Shown one piece after another: positions 24,464-31,910 of a DNA stretch of 32,239 nucleotides. The translations under genes were made by a program, and so were the position numbers. The stretch spans positions 1 to 32,239 of the forward strand of contig DDXM01000045.1 in assembly GCA_002347485.1 (NCBI GenBank). Direction: 5' to 3'. Position 1 is the stretch's first letter, and every line of letters starts with the position of its first letter. This DNA comes from Anaerolineaceae bacterium UBA2260. Its GTDB lineage: Bacteria > Chloroflexota > Anaerolineae > Anaerolineales > Anaerolineaceae. The notes under the pieces were generated by a model. That model saw only the letters and a program-made list of their open reading frames with translations. It was not told where the DNA came from and did not search any database.

Positions 24464-24491
24464 TTGAATTTATAGGAAGTCTATGTGCCTT

Positions 24492-24530
24492 TAATGAAAG
24501 AACCCCCGCGTTGTGTGTCCGCGGGGGTTC
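24492..24530 (-). terminator. Rho-independent terminator after the DUF4190 gene pair
   Basis: GAACCCCCGCG (24500-24510) and CGCGGGGGTTC (24520-24530) form a perfect 11-bp stem with a nine-base loop. On the reverse strand it is followed by TTTCATT, a modest U-tract. It lies 18 bp past the stop at 24548 and separates this transcript from the chelatase promoter. Confidence 0.8.
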
Positions 24531-24547
24531 AGGGTGGTGGTGGTCGA

Positions 24548-24901
24548 TTACCAACCGAACGGGGTAAAGCCATTCAGAGAGCCGCTCGTCTGGGACAAAG
24601 CCGGGACGAAAACAAGCAACGCGACGATAACGACGATCATCGCGAGCAATGCGAAGCCGATCATCGTGTATCCAAGGATCAGTCCGGCCAGCGCCATGCC
24701 GTCACCGGACATAGTGCCGCCGCTCTCACGGATTTCCTTCTTGGCGAGGTGACCGGTGATAACCGCGACGATCGAGCCAATGAAGGGAACGACTGTCCAG
24801 CCAATAATACCGGCGATCAGGCTGACGATCGCCAGGGAACTATCACGTTTTGTCGCCGTGGGGTATGCCGGCGGGGTGTAATTGGATTCGGGTATTGTCA
24901 T
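24548..24901 (-). CDS. DUF4190-like membrane protein
   Basis: This 117-residue protein has a short Pro/Tyr-rich N-terminus and a first helix pair around SLAIVSLIAGIIGWTVVPFIGSIVAVITGHLAKKEI. The conserved polar GTMSGDGMALAGLILGY segment and a last long hydrophobic helix (about 80-102) follow. The SLxxGIxGWxxxPxxGSxxAxxxGHxAxxxI pattern is diagnostic of DUF4190; the function of this family is unknown. AGGAG precedes the ATG. It follows a close paralogue at 24982-25308, from which it differs mainly at the N-terminus and the last helix, so the pair arose by duplication. It ends at a strong terminator. Confidence 0.82.
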   Translation of the reverse strand: MTIPESNYTPPAYPTATKRDSSLAIVSLIAGIIGWTVVPFIGSIVAVITGHLAKKEIRESGGTMSGDGMALAGLILGYTMIGFALLAMIVVIVALLVFVPALSQTSGSLNGFTPFGW

Positions 24902-24981
24902 TAGATTCTCCTGTTTGTAAATTGATTAATTGATATACGCTGACTGGGTTGCCAGGTTGCAGGGCACGCGATGTCTCCGTA

Positions 24982-25308
24982 TTAGCCAACCCAATTCGCG
25001 CCCGCCACCAGGATCAGGATAATGGCAATGATGGCGGCGATGATTACTAATCCCAGCTGAACGTAACCCATGATCAATCCGGCAGTCGCCATGGAATCTC
25101 CACTGATGGTGCCCTGGCTTTCCTTGATCTCCTTCTTTGCCAGATGACCGGTGATGATGGCCGCGATCGATCCGAGCAGCGGGACGAGTGTCCAGCCTAA
25201 AATTCCTGTAACCAGGCTGGCGATCGCAAGGGAGCTGTCTTTTTGATTGACCAGAAGTGTTGTCGTTTTGTTTTCTTCAGGTAAATTTGGTAAGGGTGGT
25301 GTTTCCAT
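24982..25308 (-). CDS. DUF4190-like membrane protein (paralogue)
   Basis: This 108-residue protein has the same layout as its neighbour: a polar N-terminus (PLPNLPEENK), then SLAIASLVTGILGWTLVPLLGSIAAIITGHLAKKEI, GTISGDSMATAGLIMGY, and a final Ile-rich helix. More than half of the aligned residues are identical to the downstream copy. AGGAGG lies just before the ATG, a stronger ribosome site than that of the second gene. The function is unknown; small membrane proteins of this type occur in many Gram-positive and Chloroflexota genomes. Confidence 0.82.
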   Translation of the reverse strand: METPPLPNLPEENKTTTLLVNQKDSSLAIASLVTGILGWTLVPLLGSIAAIITGHLAKKEIKESQGTISGDSMATAGLIMGYVQLGLVIIAAIIAIILILVAGANWVG

Positions 25309-25662
25309 TGCTTCCTCCTAAGTTTATATACGCTAATGCTCTCCGTGAGTTGCAGGGTGACTTTGAGCGGAGGTGGTGTGTGGCATGTTCGCGCGTTACA
25401 ACTTGGACCTTGGTTCATTCGTCTGAAAGGCGAATTTCCTGTCCCACGTTTCCCACTCCCTGTTATACACCGGGTTTCCACAAGTCACAAAGTGCCGCTG
25501 TTGATCAAATTATAACCCTCTCGCATCCCCGTTTTTAAACAATCCAGCAATATTGGTGATGAATTTCCGGTAGATTGGCTAATTATCTACTACCTCATTT
25601 CTTAAGCTGATTGTAGAATAGTAATGAATGATACTCATCTGGCACCAACAAAGGAGATGTTT
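25309..25662. other. Divergent intergenic region between DUF4190 and B12-subunit genes
   Basis: No gene was supported in these 354 bases. A TATAAT on the reverse strand at 25514-25509 lies about 200 bp before the DUF4190 ATG but has no good -35. On the plus strand TAGAAT at 25614-25619 could serve the mutase subunit gene, again without a clear -35. An ATG frame from 25624 is in phase with the mutase subunit but lacks a ribosome site. Confidence 0.45.
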
Positions 25663-26064
25663 ATGGCAGACAAGAAAATTCGCGTCTTGATCGCAAAACC
25701 CGGTCTCGATGGCCACGACAGGGGTGCAAAAGTGATCGCCCGCGCGCTTCGCGATGCCGGGATGGAAGTGATTTACACAGGTTTACGGCAATCACCAGAA
25801 ATGATTGCCGAGGCTGCGCTGCAGGAAGACGTGAATGTGATCGGGCTTTCCATCCTTTCCGGCGCCCACCTGGTGCTTGTGCCCCGCGTCATCGAGCTTG
25901 TACGCGCCAACGGCCAGCACGATGTCAAGGTGTTTGTCGGGGGCATCATCCCTGAGGATGACATTCCTGCTCTCACCGCTGCCGGGGTAAGCGCGATCTA
26001 CGGTCCCGGCACATCCACCACCAAAGTGGTCGAGGAAATTCTAGCTGCTTTTCCCGCAGTCTGA
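25663..26064 (+). CDS. Methylmalonyl-CoA mutase B12-binding (small/C-terminal) subunit
   Basis: This 133-residue protein consists of a single cobalamin-binding Rossmann domain. The DxHxxG motif is Asp16-Gly-His18-Asp-Arg-Gly21, where His18 would coordinate cobalt from below. The LSILSGAH and GGIIP segments that hold the nucleotide tail follow. Stand-alone domains of this kind are the small subunit of split methylmalonyl-CoA mutases, which convert methylmalonyl-CoA to succinyl-CoA; the catalytic subunit is not in the window. The ATG at 25663 was chosen because AAGGAG lies seven bases upstream; the frame extends to 25624 without a ribosome site. It precedes the MeaB gene by 14 bp, which supports mutase rather than another mutase-like partner. 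Confidence 0.9.
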   Translation: MADKKIRVLIAKPGLDGHDRGAKVIARALRDAGMEVIYTGLRQSPEMIAEAALQEDVNVIGLSILSGAHLVLVPRVIELVRANGQHDVKVFVGGIIPEDDIPALTAAGVSAIYGPGTSTTKVVEEILAAFPAV

Positions 26065-26078
26065 GCGAGAGGATGCGA

Positions 26079-27068
26079 ATGATGGACCTGGATACGGTTA
26101 CCACGGGTAACCGGCTGGCGCTATCCCGCCTTTTAACTGAAGTTGAGAACGACACGCAAACCGGGCGTGATGCGCTTGACCGCCTGTTCGTGCGCGCGGG
26201 GCGAGCGCACCTGGTGGGGATCACGGGCGCGCCGGGGACGGGGAAATCGTCTCTGGTGAGCTGCCTGGCGAAGCACATCCGGTCTGAGCTTGGGATGAGT
26301 GTGGCGGTTGTAGCGGTTGATCCATCCAGTCCGTTCACCGGCGGTGCGATCCTGGGAGACCGCGTGCGCATGCGCGACCTGGCTGGGGACACCGGGGTGT
26401 TTATCCGATCCATGGCGTCGCGCGGGGCGCTGGGCGGTCTGGCACGGGCGACCGCGGGGGTCGTGCAGGTGCTCGACGCGGCTGGTTTCGATTTCGTATT
26501 GATCGAAACGGTCGGCGCTGGCCAGAGCGAGGTGGATATTGCGCGCCTGGCGCACACTACCATTGTGATCGAAGCCCCCGGTCTGGGAGATGATATTCAG
26601 GCGATCAAGGCCGGCATCCTCGAGATTGCTGATATCCTGGTGATCAACAAAGCCGATCTACCCGGCGCGGAGAATACCGAAAGAGCCCTGCGCGCAAATC
26701 TTGATCTCGGTTACACTCCGCGCATGCTGCACAATTCCACTCATATGGCAACCGCCAATGATTCAGCTCAGGAAGGCGCGCAAGGCTGGGTGCCTCCGGT
26801 GTTGAAGACGATCGCGACGCAAAGCGTTGGGATGGCGGACGTTCTGTCATCCATTAAAGCGCACCGCGACTATTTACAGCAAACCGGATTGTGGAAGGTG
26901 CGCGACCAGGAGCGGCTGAAGGCTGAAGTGACCCATCTGTTGCAAACCACGCTCATGCAACGCTGGCAGAGATCGGTCTCACAGGAAAAATACGAGGCGA
27001 TACTCGACCAGGTTTACGACCGAGAAATTTCCCCCGGCGCGGCGATTGATATCCTTATGAATGAGTGA
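26079..27068 (+). CDS. meaB: MeaB/ArgK-type GTPase, chaperone of methylmalonyl-CoA mutase
   Basis: This 329-residue G3E GTPase has Walker A GAPGTGKSS (about 50-58), the family motif DPSSPFTGGAILGDRVRM, a switch segment ETVGAGQSEVDIARLA, and a NKAD guanine-specificity motif. A C-terminal dimerisation helix pair follows. MeaB protects and reloads the B12 cofactor of methylmalonyl-CoA mutase. The B12-binding mutase subunit is directly upstream, consistent with an operon. GAGAGG at 26067-26072 is six bases before the ATG at 26079; an in-frame ATG at 26073 touches this site and is less likely. Older annotations call this family ArgK or LAO/AO transport ATPase. Confidence 0.92.
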   Translation: MMDLDTVTTGNRLALSRLLTEVENDTQTGRDALDRLFVRAGRAHLVGITGAPGTGKSSLVSCLAKHIRSELGMSVAVVAVDPSSPFTGGAILGDRVRMRDLAGDTGVFIRSMASRGALGGLARATAGVVQVLDAAGFDFVLIETVGAGQSEVDIARLAHTTIVIEAPGLGDDIQAIKAGILEIADILVINKADLPGAENTERALRANLDLGYTPRMLHNSTHMATANDSAQEGAQGWVPPVLKTIATQSVGMADVLSSIKAHRDYLQQTGLWKVRDQERLKAEVTHLLQTTLMQRWQRSVSQEKYEAILDQVYDREISPGAAIDILMNE

Positions 27069-27115
27069 AATCACTTATAATTACCCGGCAATCATTTCAT
27101 TAATCGTGAGGAAGA

Positions 27116-28435
27116 ATGGAACGAACATTTATCAGGGATTTGCGTAATAAGGTCGACCAAACTGTGAAGCTCCAGGGATGGTTGCAGACCCTGCGCGATC
27201 AGAAAAAGATCCAGTTCCTCATCCTGCGTGACCCAACAGGTCTCGTACAGGTGGCACATTGGAAGCCTAACGACGAGGAGCTGGCTGCCAGGATCGGCGC
27301 CATGGGCATGGAAACCGCCGTTACGATCACCGGTAAGGTCATTGACAACCCGGTGGTCAAGCTCAACCAGCTGGAAGTACAGCTTGAATCGTTGGTCGTC
27401 GAAAATCCATCCGAGAGCCCGTTGCCATTCGACCCATTCGCTGAAACCCTGCCCGCGCTGGATTACCGCCTGGATTGGCGTTACATGGACCTGCGCCGCC
27501 CGTATAACTCGCTGCTGTTCCAGGTGGAAACCACGCTTGAGATGGCCATGCGCGAGTACTGGATAAAGCATGGCTTTATCGAAGTGCATTCCCCCAAGCT
27601 TACCGGCAGCCCCAGCGAAAGCGGCGCCGAGCTCTTCTCGCTCGATTATTTCGACCGCAAAGCCTACCTGGCGCAAAGCCCCCAGTTTTACAAGCAGATG
27701 GCCATGGCCGCCGGCTTCGAACGTATTTTCGAGATCGGTCCGGTCTTCCGCGCGGACCCCTCCTTCACAGCCCGCCACATGACCGAGTTCACCGGCGTAG
27801 ATATGGAGATCTCCTGGATTGATTCCCATGAGGATGTCATGGCCTTCGAAGAGAATTGGCTGCAATACTGCTACTCCAGGGTGAAAGAACTTCACGGCGA
27901 CGCCATCAAGGAAACCTTCGATGTTGACCTGGTCATCCCGCCGGTACCCTTCCCGCGCATCCCCATGCGCGAGGCGGTTGAGATTCTCAAGTCCCGCGGC
28001 TATGTGATGCCAGCTGACAAGAAGGGCGACATCGACCCGGCGGGCGAGCGCGAGATCGCCGCCTACGTCAAGGAAAAGTACAACCATGATTTTGTGTTCC
28101 TGACCGATTGGCCGGTGACCGTGCGCCCGTTCTATCACATGCGTCTGGAGGGAGACGATACTCTCACGCGCAGCTTTGACCTCATCGCCAACGGCCTTGA
28201 GATTACCACCGGCGCACAGCGCGAACACCGCGTGGAGGTGTTGACCAGCCAGGCGCTCGAAAAGGGATTGACCCTTGAGCCGATTCAGTATTATCTTGAT
28301 TTCTTCCGCTATGGCTGCCCACCGCATGGCGGTTTTGGTTTGGGGCTTTCCCGCCTGCTGATGGTGCTGTTGAACCTGCCCAATATTCGTGAAGCGGTGT
28401 ATATCTTCAGGGGACCAACCCGCTTGAACCCATAG
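27116..28435 (+). CDS. aspS: Archaeal/eukaryotic-type aspartyl-tRNA synthetase (possibly Asp-tRNA(Asn) competent)
   Basis: This 439-residue class IIb synthetase has an N-terminal OB-fold anticodon-binding domain (about 1-105). The catalytic core has motif 1 around the KHGFIEVHSPKL segment, YLAQSPQFYKQM, motif 2 FEIGPVFRADPSF with ARHMTEFTGVDMEI, and motif 3 GGFGLGLSRLLM. It lacks the large GAD insertion of bacterial AspRS (about 590 residues); length and motifs fit the archaeal/eukaryotic type. Such enzymes in bacteria are often non-discriminating and also charge tRNA-Asn, which GatCAB then amidates. The enzyme attaches aspartate to tRNA in the cytoplasm. GAGGAAG precedes the ATG. A TATAAT at 27076-27081 may start this transcript, though its -35 is weak. 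AsnRS is the main alternative, but the motif context favours Asp. Confidence 0.87.
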   Translation: MERTFIRDLRNKVDQTVKLQGWLQTLRDQKKIQFLILRDPTGLVQVAHWKPNDEELAARIGAMGMETAVTITGKVIDNPVVKLNQLEVQLESLVVENPSESPLPFDPFAETLPALDYRLDWRYMDLRRPYNSLLFQVETTLEMAMREYWIKHGFIEVHSPKLTGSPSESGAELFSLDYFDRKAYLAQSPQFYKQMAMAAGFERIFEIGPVFRADPSFTARHMTEFTGVDMEISWIDSHEDVMAFEENWLQYCYSRVKELHGDAIKETFDVDLVIPPVPFPRIPMREAVEILKSRGYVMPADKKGDIDPAGEREIAAYVKEKYNHDFVFLTDWPVTVRPFYHMRLEGDDTLTRSFDLIANGLEITTGAQREHRVEVLTSQALEKGLTLEPIQYYLDFFRYGCPPHGGFGLGLSRLLMVLLNLPNIREAVYIFRGPTRLNP

Positions 28436-28455
28436 ACTCTGCGAGGAGATGAATC

Positions 28456-29004
28456 GTGATCCTGGGAGAAAATATCCGGCTTCGTGCGATCGAAAGGACC
28501 GACATTCCGCGTTTTGTGCGCTGGATGAACGATCCTGAGGTGACCCAGTACCTGCTGATGTCCTCCCCGTTATCCACCGCGATGGAGGAAAAATGGTTCG
28601 ACGCGCAATTGGAGCGTCCGCCCCACCAGGGGCAGATCTTCGCCATTGAAGTGAAGGTGGCGGATGATTGGGTTCACATTGGCAACTCCGGGCTGCACGA
28701 CGTCAACCCGGTCAACCACTCGGCTGAATTCGGCATCGTGATCGGCGAGAAGGATTACTGGAATAAAGGGTACGGCACCCAGGCGACCAGGCTGACCCTG
28801 CGCCATGGGTTTGAACACCTGAACCTCCATCGAATTTATCTGGAAGTGTTCGTAACCAATCCGCGCGCCATGCGTGTCTACGAAGCCGCCGGGTTTACCC
28901 GCGAGGGTGTTCAGCGCCAGGCGATCTTCAAGAACGGTCGTTATATTGATGAGATCATTATGAGCATCCTGCAATCCGAATGGATGAATCAGAAAGCAAA
29001 GTGA
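28456..29004 (+). CDS. GNAT-family N-acetyltransferase (RimJ/RimL-like)
   Basis: This 182-residue protein has the RimJ/RimL-type GNAT fold: N-terminal IRLRAIERTDIPRFVRWMNDPEV, the acetyl-CoA loop GEKDYWNKGYGTQATRL (a Q/RxxGxG/A-like P-loop), then LNLHRIYLEVFVTNPRAMRVYEAAGFTREG near the C-terminus. Members acetylate protein N-termini, antibiotics or other amines; the substrate is not evident. It starts with GTG at 28456, with AGGAG about eight bases upstream and 20 bp after the synthetase stop. It is followed after 6 bp by the PRPP synthetase gene, so it is part of a housekeeping transcript. Confidence 0.88.
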   Translation: MILGENIRLRAIERTDIPRFVRWMNDPEVTQYLLMSSPLSTAMEEKWFDAQLERPPHQGQIFAIEVKVADDWVHIGNSGLHDVNPVNHSAEFGIVIGEKDYWNKGYGTQATRLTLRHGFEHLNLHRIYLEVFVTNPRAMRVYEAAGFTREGVQRQAIFKNGRYIDEIIMSILQSEWMNQKAK

Positions 29005-29010
29005 GGAAAT

Positions 29011-30006
29011 ATGCCTGCGATTTACTCTGCCCGCCATGAGCGCATGAAATATGGGGATATTAAACTCTACACAGGAACCTCCTGCCCCGATCTGGCGGCG
29101 AGGATCGCCAGTTACATCGGACTCGATCTGTGCGAGCGCGAGATCGTGCAATTCCCGAACGAGAACCTGTTTGTTCAATTGCACTCCAGCGTGCGCGGTC
29201 AGGATTGTTATGCCATTCAGACGACCTCGGCCCCGGTGCACCGCAACCTGATGGAGTTGCTCATCCTGCTGCAGACCCTGCGTCTCGATTCAGCAGCCCG
29301 CGTCACGGCAGTCGTGCCGTACCTGTGCTATGCCCGTTCTGATAAAAAGGACCAGCCGCGCATTCCCATCACCGCCCGCTTGGTCGCGGACATGATCGAA
29401 GCTGCTGGGGCGGACCGCTATATGTTCCTTGACCTGCACGCCGGTCAAATCCAGGGATTCTTTAACATCCCCGGAGACGTGCTGACCGCTTTCTATATCC
29501 TGATTGAATACCTCAAGGATATTAAACAAAAAATGCACCGCCCCGTGGTGGTGACCGCCGACCTGGGCTTTGCCAAAAAGGCGCGTAATTTTGCCGAGTC
29601 GATGGACGTGCCGTTGGCGTTTATCGAAAAGCGCCGCGTGAGCAATGACTCCAAAGCGCAGGCATTGACGATGATCGGCGATGTTCATGATCGCGACGTG
29701 GTTGTTGTGGACGATGAGGTGGATACCGGCGGGTCGATGGTGCAGGCGGTGAACCTGGCAAAAGATTGCGGCGCGCGCAATGTGTACATGGTTTTCGTTC
29801 ACCCGGTATTTTCCGCTAACTCCGTAGATCGGCTTACCAGTTTGCCCGTCACCGAATTCATCACCACTGACACCATCCCCGTGCCGCAGGCAAAGCTTGA
29901 TAAATTTGGCGGGCGTTTGAAGATACTTACCGTCGCACCATTGCTCGGCGAAGTGATCCTGCGCGCCAACGAGGGACGCAGCGTGGGCGAATTATTCAAC
30001 GAGTAG
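29011..30006 (+). CDS. prs: Ribose-phosphate pyrophosphokinase (PRPP synthetase)
   Basis: This 331-residue enzyme makes phosphoribosyl pyrophosphate from ribose 5-phosphate and ATP for nucleotide, His and Trp synthesis. Visible motifs are the N-terminal KLYTGTSCPDLAARIASYIG, the PNENLFVQL loop, YARSDKKDQPR (ATP/flexible loop), DLHAGQIQGFF, and the PRPP-binding VVVVDDEVDTGG (231-241). Length is slightly above the usual 310-320 because of an N-terminal extension of about 15 residues. GAGGAAAT precedes the ATG. It is one of five genes on the same strand from the synthetase to the acidic membrane protein. Confidence 0.93.
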   Translation: MPAIYSARHERMKYGDIKLYTGTSCPDLAARIASYIGLDLCEREIVQFPNENLFVQLHSSVRGQDCYAIQTTSAPVHRNLMELLILLQTLRLDSAARVTAVVPYLCYARSDKKDQPRIPITARLVADMIEAAGADRYMFLDLHAGQIQGFFNIPGDVLTAFYILIEYLKDIKQKMHRPVVVTADLGFAKKARNFAESMDVPLAFIEKRRVSNDSKAQALTMIGDVHDRDVVVVDDEVDTGGSMVQAVNLAKDCGARNVYMVFVHPVFSANSVDRLTSLPVTEFITTDTIPVPQAKLDKFGGRLKILTVAPLLGEVILRANEGRSVGELFNE

Positions 30007-30012
30007 ATACGT

Positions 30013-30018
30013 CATAAT
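30013..30018 (+). promoter_or_regulatory. Possible -10 box just upstream of mutM
   Basis: CATAAT lies eight bases before the mutM ATG, in a 20-bp gap that has no good ribosome site. Transcription from it would give an almost leaderless mRNA. No strong -35 is present, so read-through from prs is equally possible. Confidence 0.28.
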
Positions 30019-30026
30019 AAGCTGAA

Positions 30027-30881
30027 ATGCCCGAATTGCCGGAAGTTGAAACCATCGCCCGTTCATTACGCAACGCGGCTGGATTGGATTTTGCCACCTG
30101 GCAGGGGTTGAACGCGCGTCCGGGGATCGTGGGCAGGACCATCTATTCGGCCACGGTAAATTGGTCGCGCAGCATCGCCACCCCTGAGATTGAGGTATTT
30201 CGTCAGCAAATTTCGGGGCAGGTCGTGCAGGGGGTCAACCGCAGGGGAAAATTCCTGGTGCTGCAACTCGATCGAGATTGGCTGCTCATCCACCTGCGCA
30301 TGAGCGGCGATGTCCGCGTGGAACCGGCTGACAGCGGGCTGGTTCAACCGCATGACCGGGTCATCCTTGATTTCCAGGATGGGACGCGCCTGGTATTCAA
30401 TGATCCGCGCAAGTTTGGCCGTCTTTGGTTGGTTAGCCATCCTGACGAGGTGCTCTCTGGTCTGGGACCTGAGCCCCTTGCCGTTGAGCTTACGCCAGCA
30501 ACGTTTTATGCTATGTTGCACGCTCGCAAAACGCCCGTCAAACCATTGTTAATGGACCAGCGTTTTATTTGCGGGTTGGGGAATATTTACACCGATGAAG
30601 CCCTGCATCAAGCCCAAATCCACCCCCTGCAAAAGGCGCATACCCTTTCGCACGAAGAAAGCGAAAGGCTGCTCAGCACGATTCGCGATGTGCTAAGAGA
30701 AGGTATCCAGCGCAATGGTGCGAGCATTGACTGGGTGTACCGCGGTGGCGATTTTCAAAATTTTTTCCGCGTATATCAGCGAACCGGTAAGCCGTGCTTA
30801 CGATGCGGTACCGCGATCGAGCGCATTGTCGTAGGACAACGCGGTACCCATTTTTGTCCACTTTGCCAGGTGATCCACTAA
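30027..30881 (+). CDS. mutM: Formamidopyrimidine-DNA glycosylase (Fpg/MutM)
   Basis: This 284-residue base-excision repair enzyme starts MPELPEVETI, giving the catalytic Pro2 (Schiff base) and Glu3 after Met removal. The conserved Lys75 sits in GVNRRGKFLVLQL. The helix-two-turn-helix region has LLMDQRFICGLGNIYTDEALHQAQIHP. The C-terminal zinc finger has Cys257, Cys260, Cys277 and Cys280, with Arg272 in the GQRG hairpin. It removes 8-oxoguanine and formamidopyrimidines and nicks the strand by beta/delta-elimination. The N-terminal domain is about 15-18 residues longer than in E. coli because of an insertion around residues 18-35 (AGLDFATWQG). The gene follows prs by 20 bp. Confidence 0.94.
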   Translation: MPELPEVETIARSLRNAAGLDFATWQGLNARPGIVGRTIYSATVNWSRSIATPEIEVFRQQISGQVVQGVNRRGKFLVLQLDRDWLLIHLRMSGDVRVEPADSGLVQPHDRVILDFQDGTRLVFNDPRKFGRLWLVSHPDEVLSGLGPEPLAVELTPATFYAMLHARKTPVKPLLMDQRFICGLGNIYTDEALHQAQIHPLQKAHTLSHEESERLLSTIRDVLREGIQRNGASIDWVYRGGDFQNFFRVYQRTGKPCLRCGTAIERIVVGQRGTHFCPLCQVIH

Positions 30882-30970
30882 CAATCCTGTAAGACACCTC
30901 CTAACGCGAAAACATGCTATAAATATAGATGAAATAATTGTCGATCTCAGGATTCGTAACGAGGTGGAAA

Positions 30971-31792
30971 ATGGGTAATCAAATTCCGGCACTTTACCTT
31001 TTATTGGCAGCGGTCATCGGCGTTTTCATTGGCTTGCTTGTCTCCAGCCTCTTTGGTTCGCGAGATTCCCGCGCCAAACAGGAACCGCCCCGCGAAGTTA
31101 TCAAAGCGGGATACGGAGAAATTCTGCGCTTATGGTACTCTCCGGCTGGGAAAAAGATCCTGGTGGAGATGGAAGGCGGGCATTATAAAGAGTTCGCCTC
31201 GTTAAGTAAGGAACAGCAGATAAAAGCGCTGCGCCTGGCGGCATTGTTCAAGGATTGGGTCGTCGAGCCTGCCAATGCAGCGGTCGAGCCCCATCCTCAG
31301 GCGGTGGAACAAGAACCGGTGGCGCTCGCGAAGGAAACTCCAGATAAACCAGTTGAGCCTGATCAGACTATGGAATCAGAGCCTGAATTTTCCCTGGATC
31401 TTGTAAAAGATGAAGAGCCTGCTTCGGACGAGGATGCTGTCAACCCATTTGTCAGCGCTGAACACGAGGAGGCCGACGTAGTAAGTGTTTTACAGGAGTC
31501 CCTTGAGGAAGAGGAAATAGCGCCCGAGGTTGAAGAACCTCCCGCCATCGCAGGGCTCACCATAACCCAACAGATCGACGCTGTGCTTTCTGACATGCTC
31601 AAGGGTACCGATCTGGAGGAGAAGGGTGTTCGCTTGTCGGAGAATCCGGAGCACGGTGTGGATGTGTGGGTGGGATCGGAAAAATTTGAGGGCATCGAAT
31701 CGGTGCCTTACCCACAGGTTCGGCAGGTGATTCGCGATGCTGTGATACGCTGGGAAGAGGAAACGGAATCACGAAGACGCGGTAACGAGTAA
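30971..31792 (+). CDS. Membrane-anchored acidic protein of unknown function
   Basis: This 273-residue protein starts with one membrane helix (about 6-30, LYLLLAAVIGVFIGLLVSSLFG). A small conserved-looking region (about 45-100) follows, with YGEILRLWYSPAGKKILVEMEGGHYKEFASLSKEQQIKALRLAALFKDWV. Next comes a long disordered Glu/Pro/Val-rich acidic stretch (about 105-200) and a C-terminal folded segment of about 70 residues. That segment includes TITQQIDAVLSDMLKGTDLEEKGVRLSENPEHGVDVWVGSEKFEGIESVPYPQVRQVIRDAVIRWEEE. The ends are likely cytoplasmic modules on a flexible tether. No named family was recognised; similar proteins seem typical of Anaerolineae. GAGGTGG precedes the ATG at 30971; an upstream frame to 30938 lacks such a site. 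TGCTATAAA at 30915-30923 may be an extended -10. Confidence 0.75.
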   Translation: MGNQIPALYLLLAAVIGVFIGLLVSSLFGSRDSRAKQEPPREVIKAGYGEILRLWYSPAGKKILVEMEGGHYKEFASLSKEQQIKALRLAALFKDWVVEPANAAVEPHPQAVEQEPVALAKETPDKPVEPDQTMESEPEFSLDLVKDEEPASDEDAVNPFVSAEHEEADVVSVLQESLEEEEIAPEVEEPPAIAGLTITQQIDAVLSDMLKGTDLEEKGVRLSENPEHGVDVWVGSEKFEGIESVPYPQVRQVIRDAVIRWEEETESRRRGNE

Positions 31793-31809
31793 GTTCTTGG
31801 GAAGGAAAC

Positions 31810-31844
31810 AGGGGTTGTCTTGAAAGAACCTCAAAACAACCCCT
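31810..31844. repeat. Inverted repeat, probable left terminus of the IS1182-like element
   Basis: AGGGGTTGT (31810-31818) and ACAACCCCT (31836-31844) are perfect inverted arms, and inner bases TTGA and TCAA extend the symmetry. The structure sits 18 bp after the upstream gene's stop and about 50 bp past the transposase stop, where an IS end is expected. It could be the terminal repeat of this element, or two abutting ends. The partner end is outside the window, so this is not proven. Confidence 0.5.
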
Positions 31845-31878
31845 AAGCGTGACAAAAAAATAAAAATTGAGATAGAGA

Positions 31879-31910
31879 CAAAAAATGGCGGCTTATAAAG
31901 CGGCCATTTT
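31879..31910 (-). terminator. Terminator overlapping the transposase stop codon
   Basis: On the reverse strand AAAATGGC-C-GCTT and AAGC-C-GCCATTTT pair across a TAT loop with one C-C mismatch, followed by more T and a GTC. The 5' arm includes the last transposase codons. Confidence 0.6.

Noticed and set aside
27092..28327. Long minus-strand open frame opposite aspS (411 codons)
   Set aside because: It is the complement of a strongly coding synthetase, shows no family resemblance and has no ribosome site; it is a codon-bias shadow.
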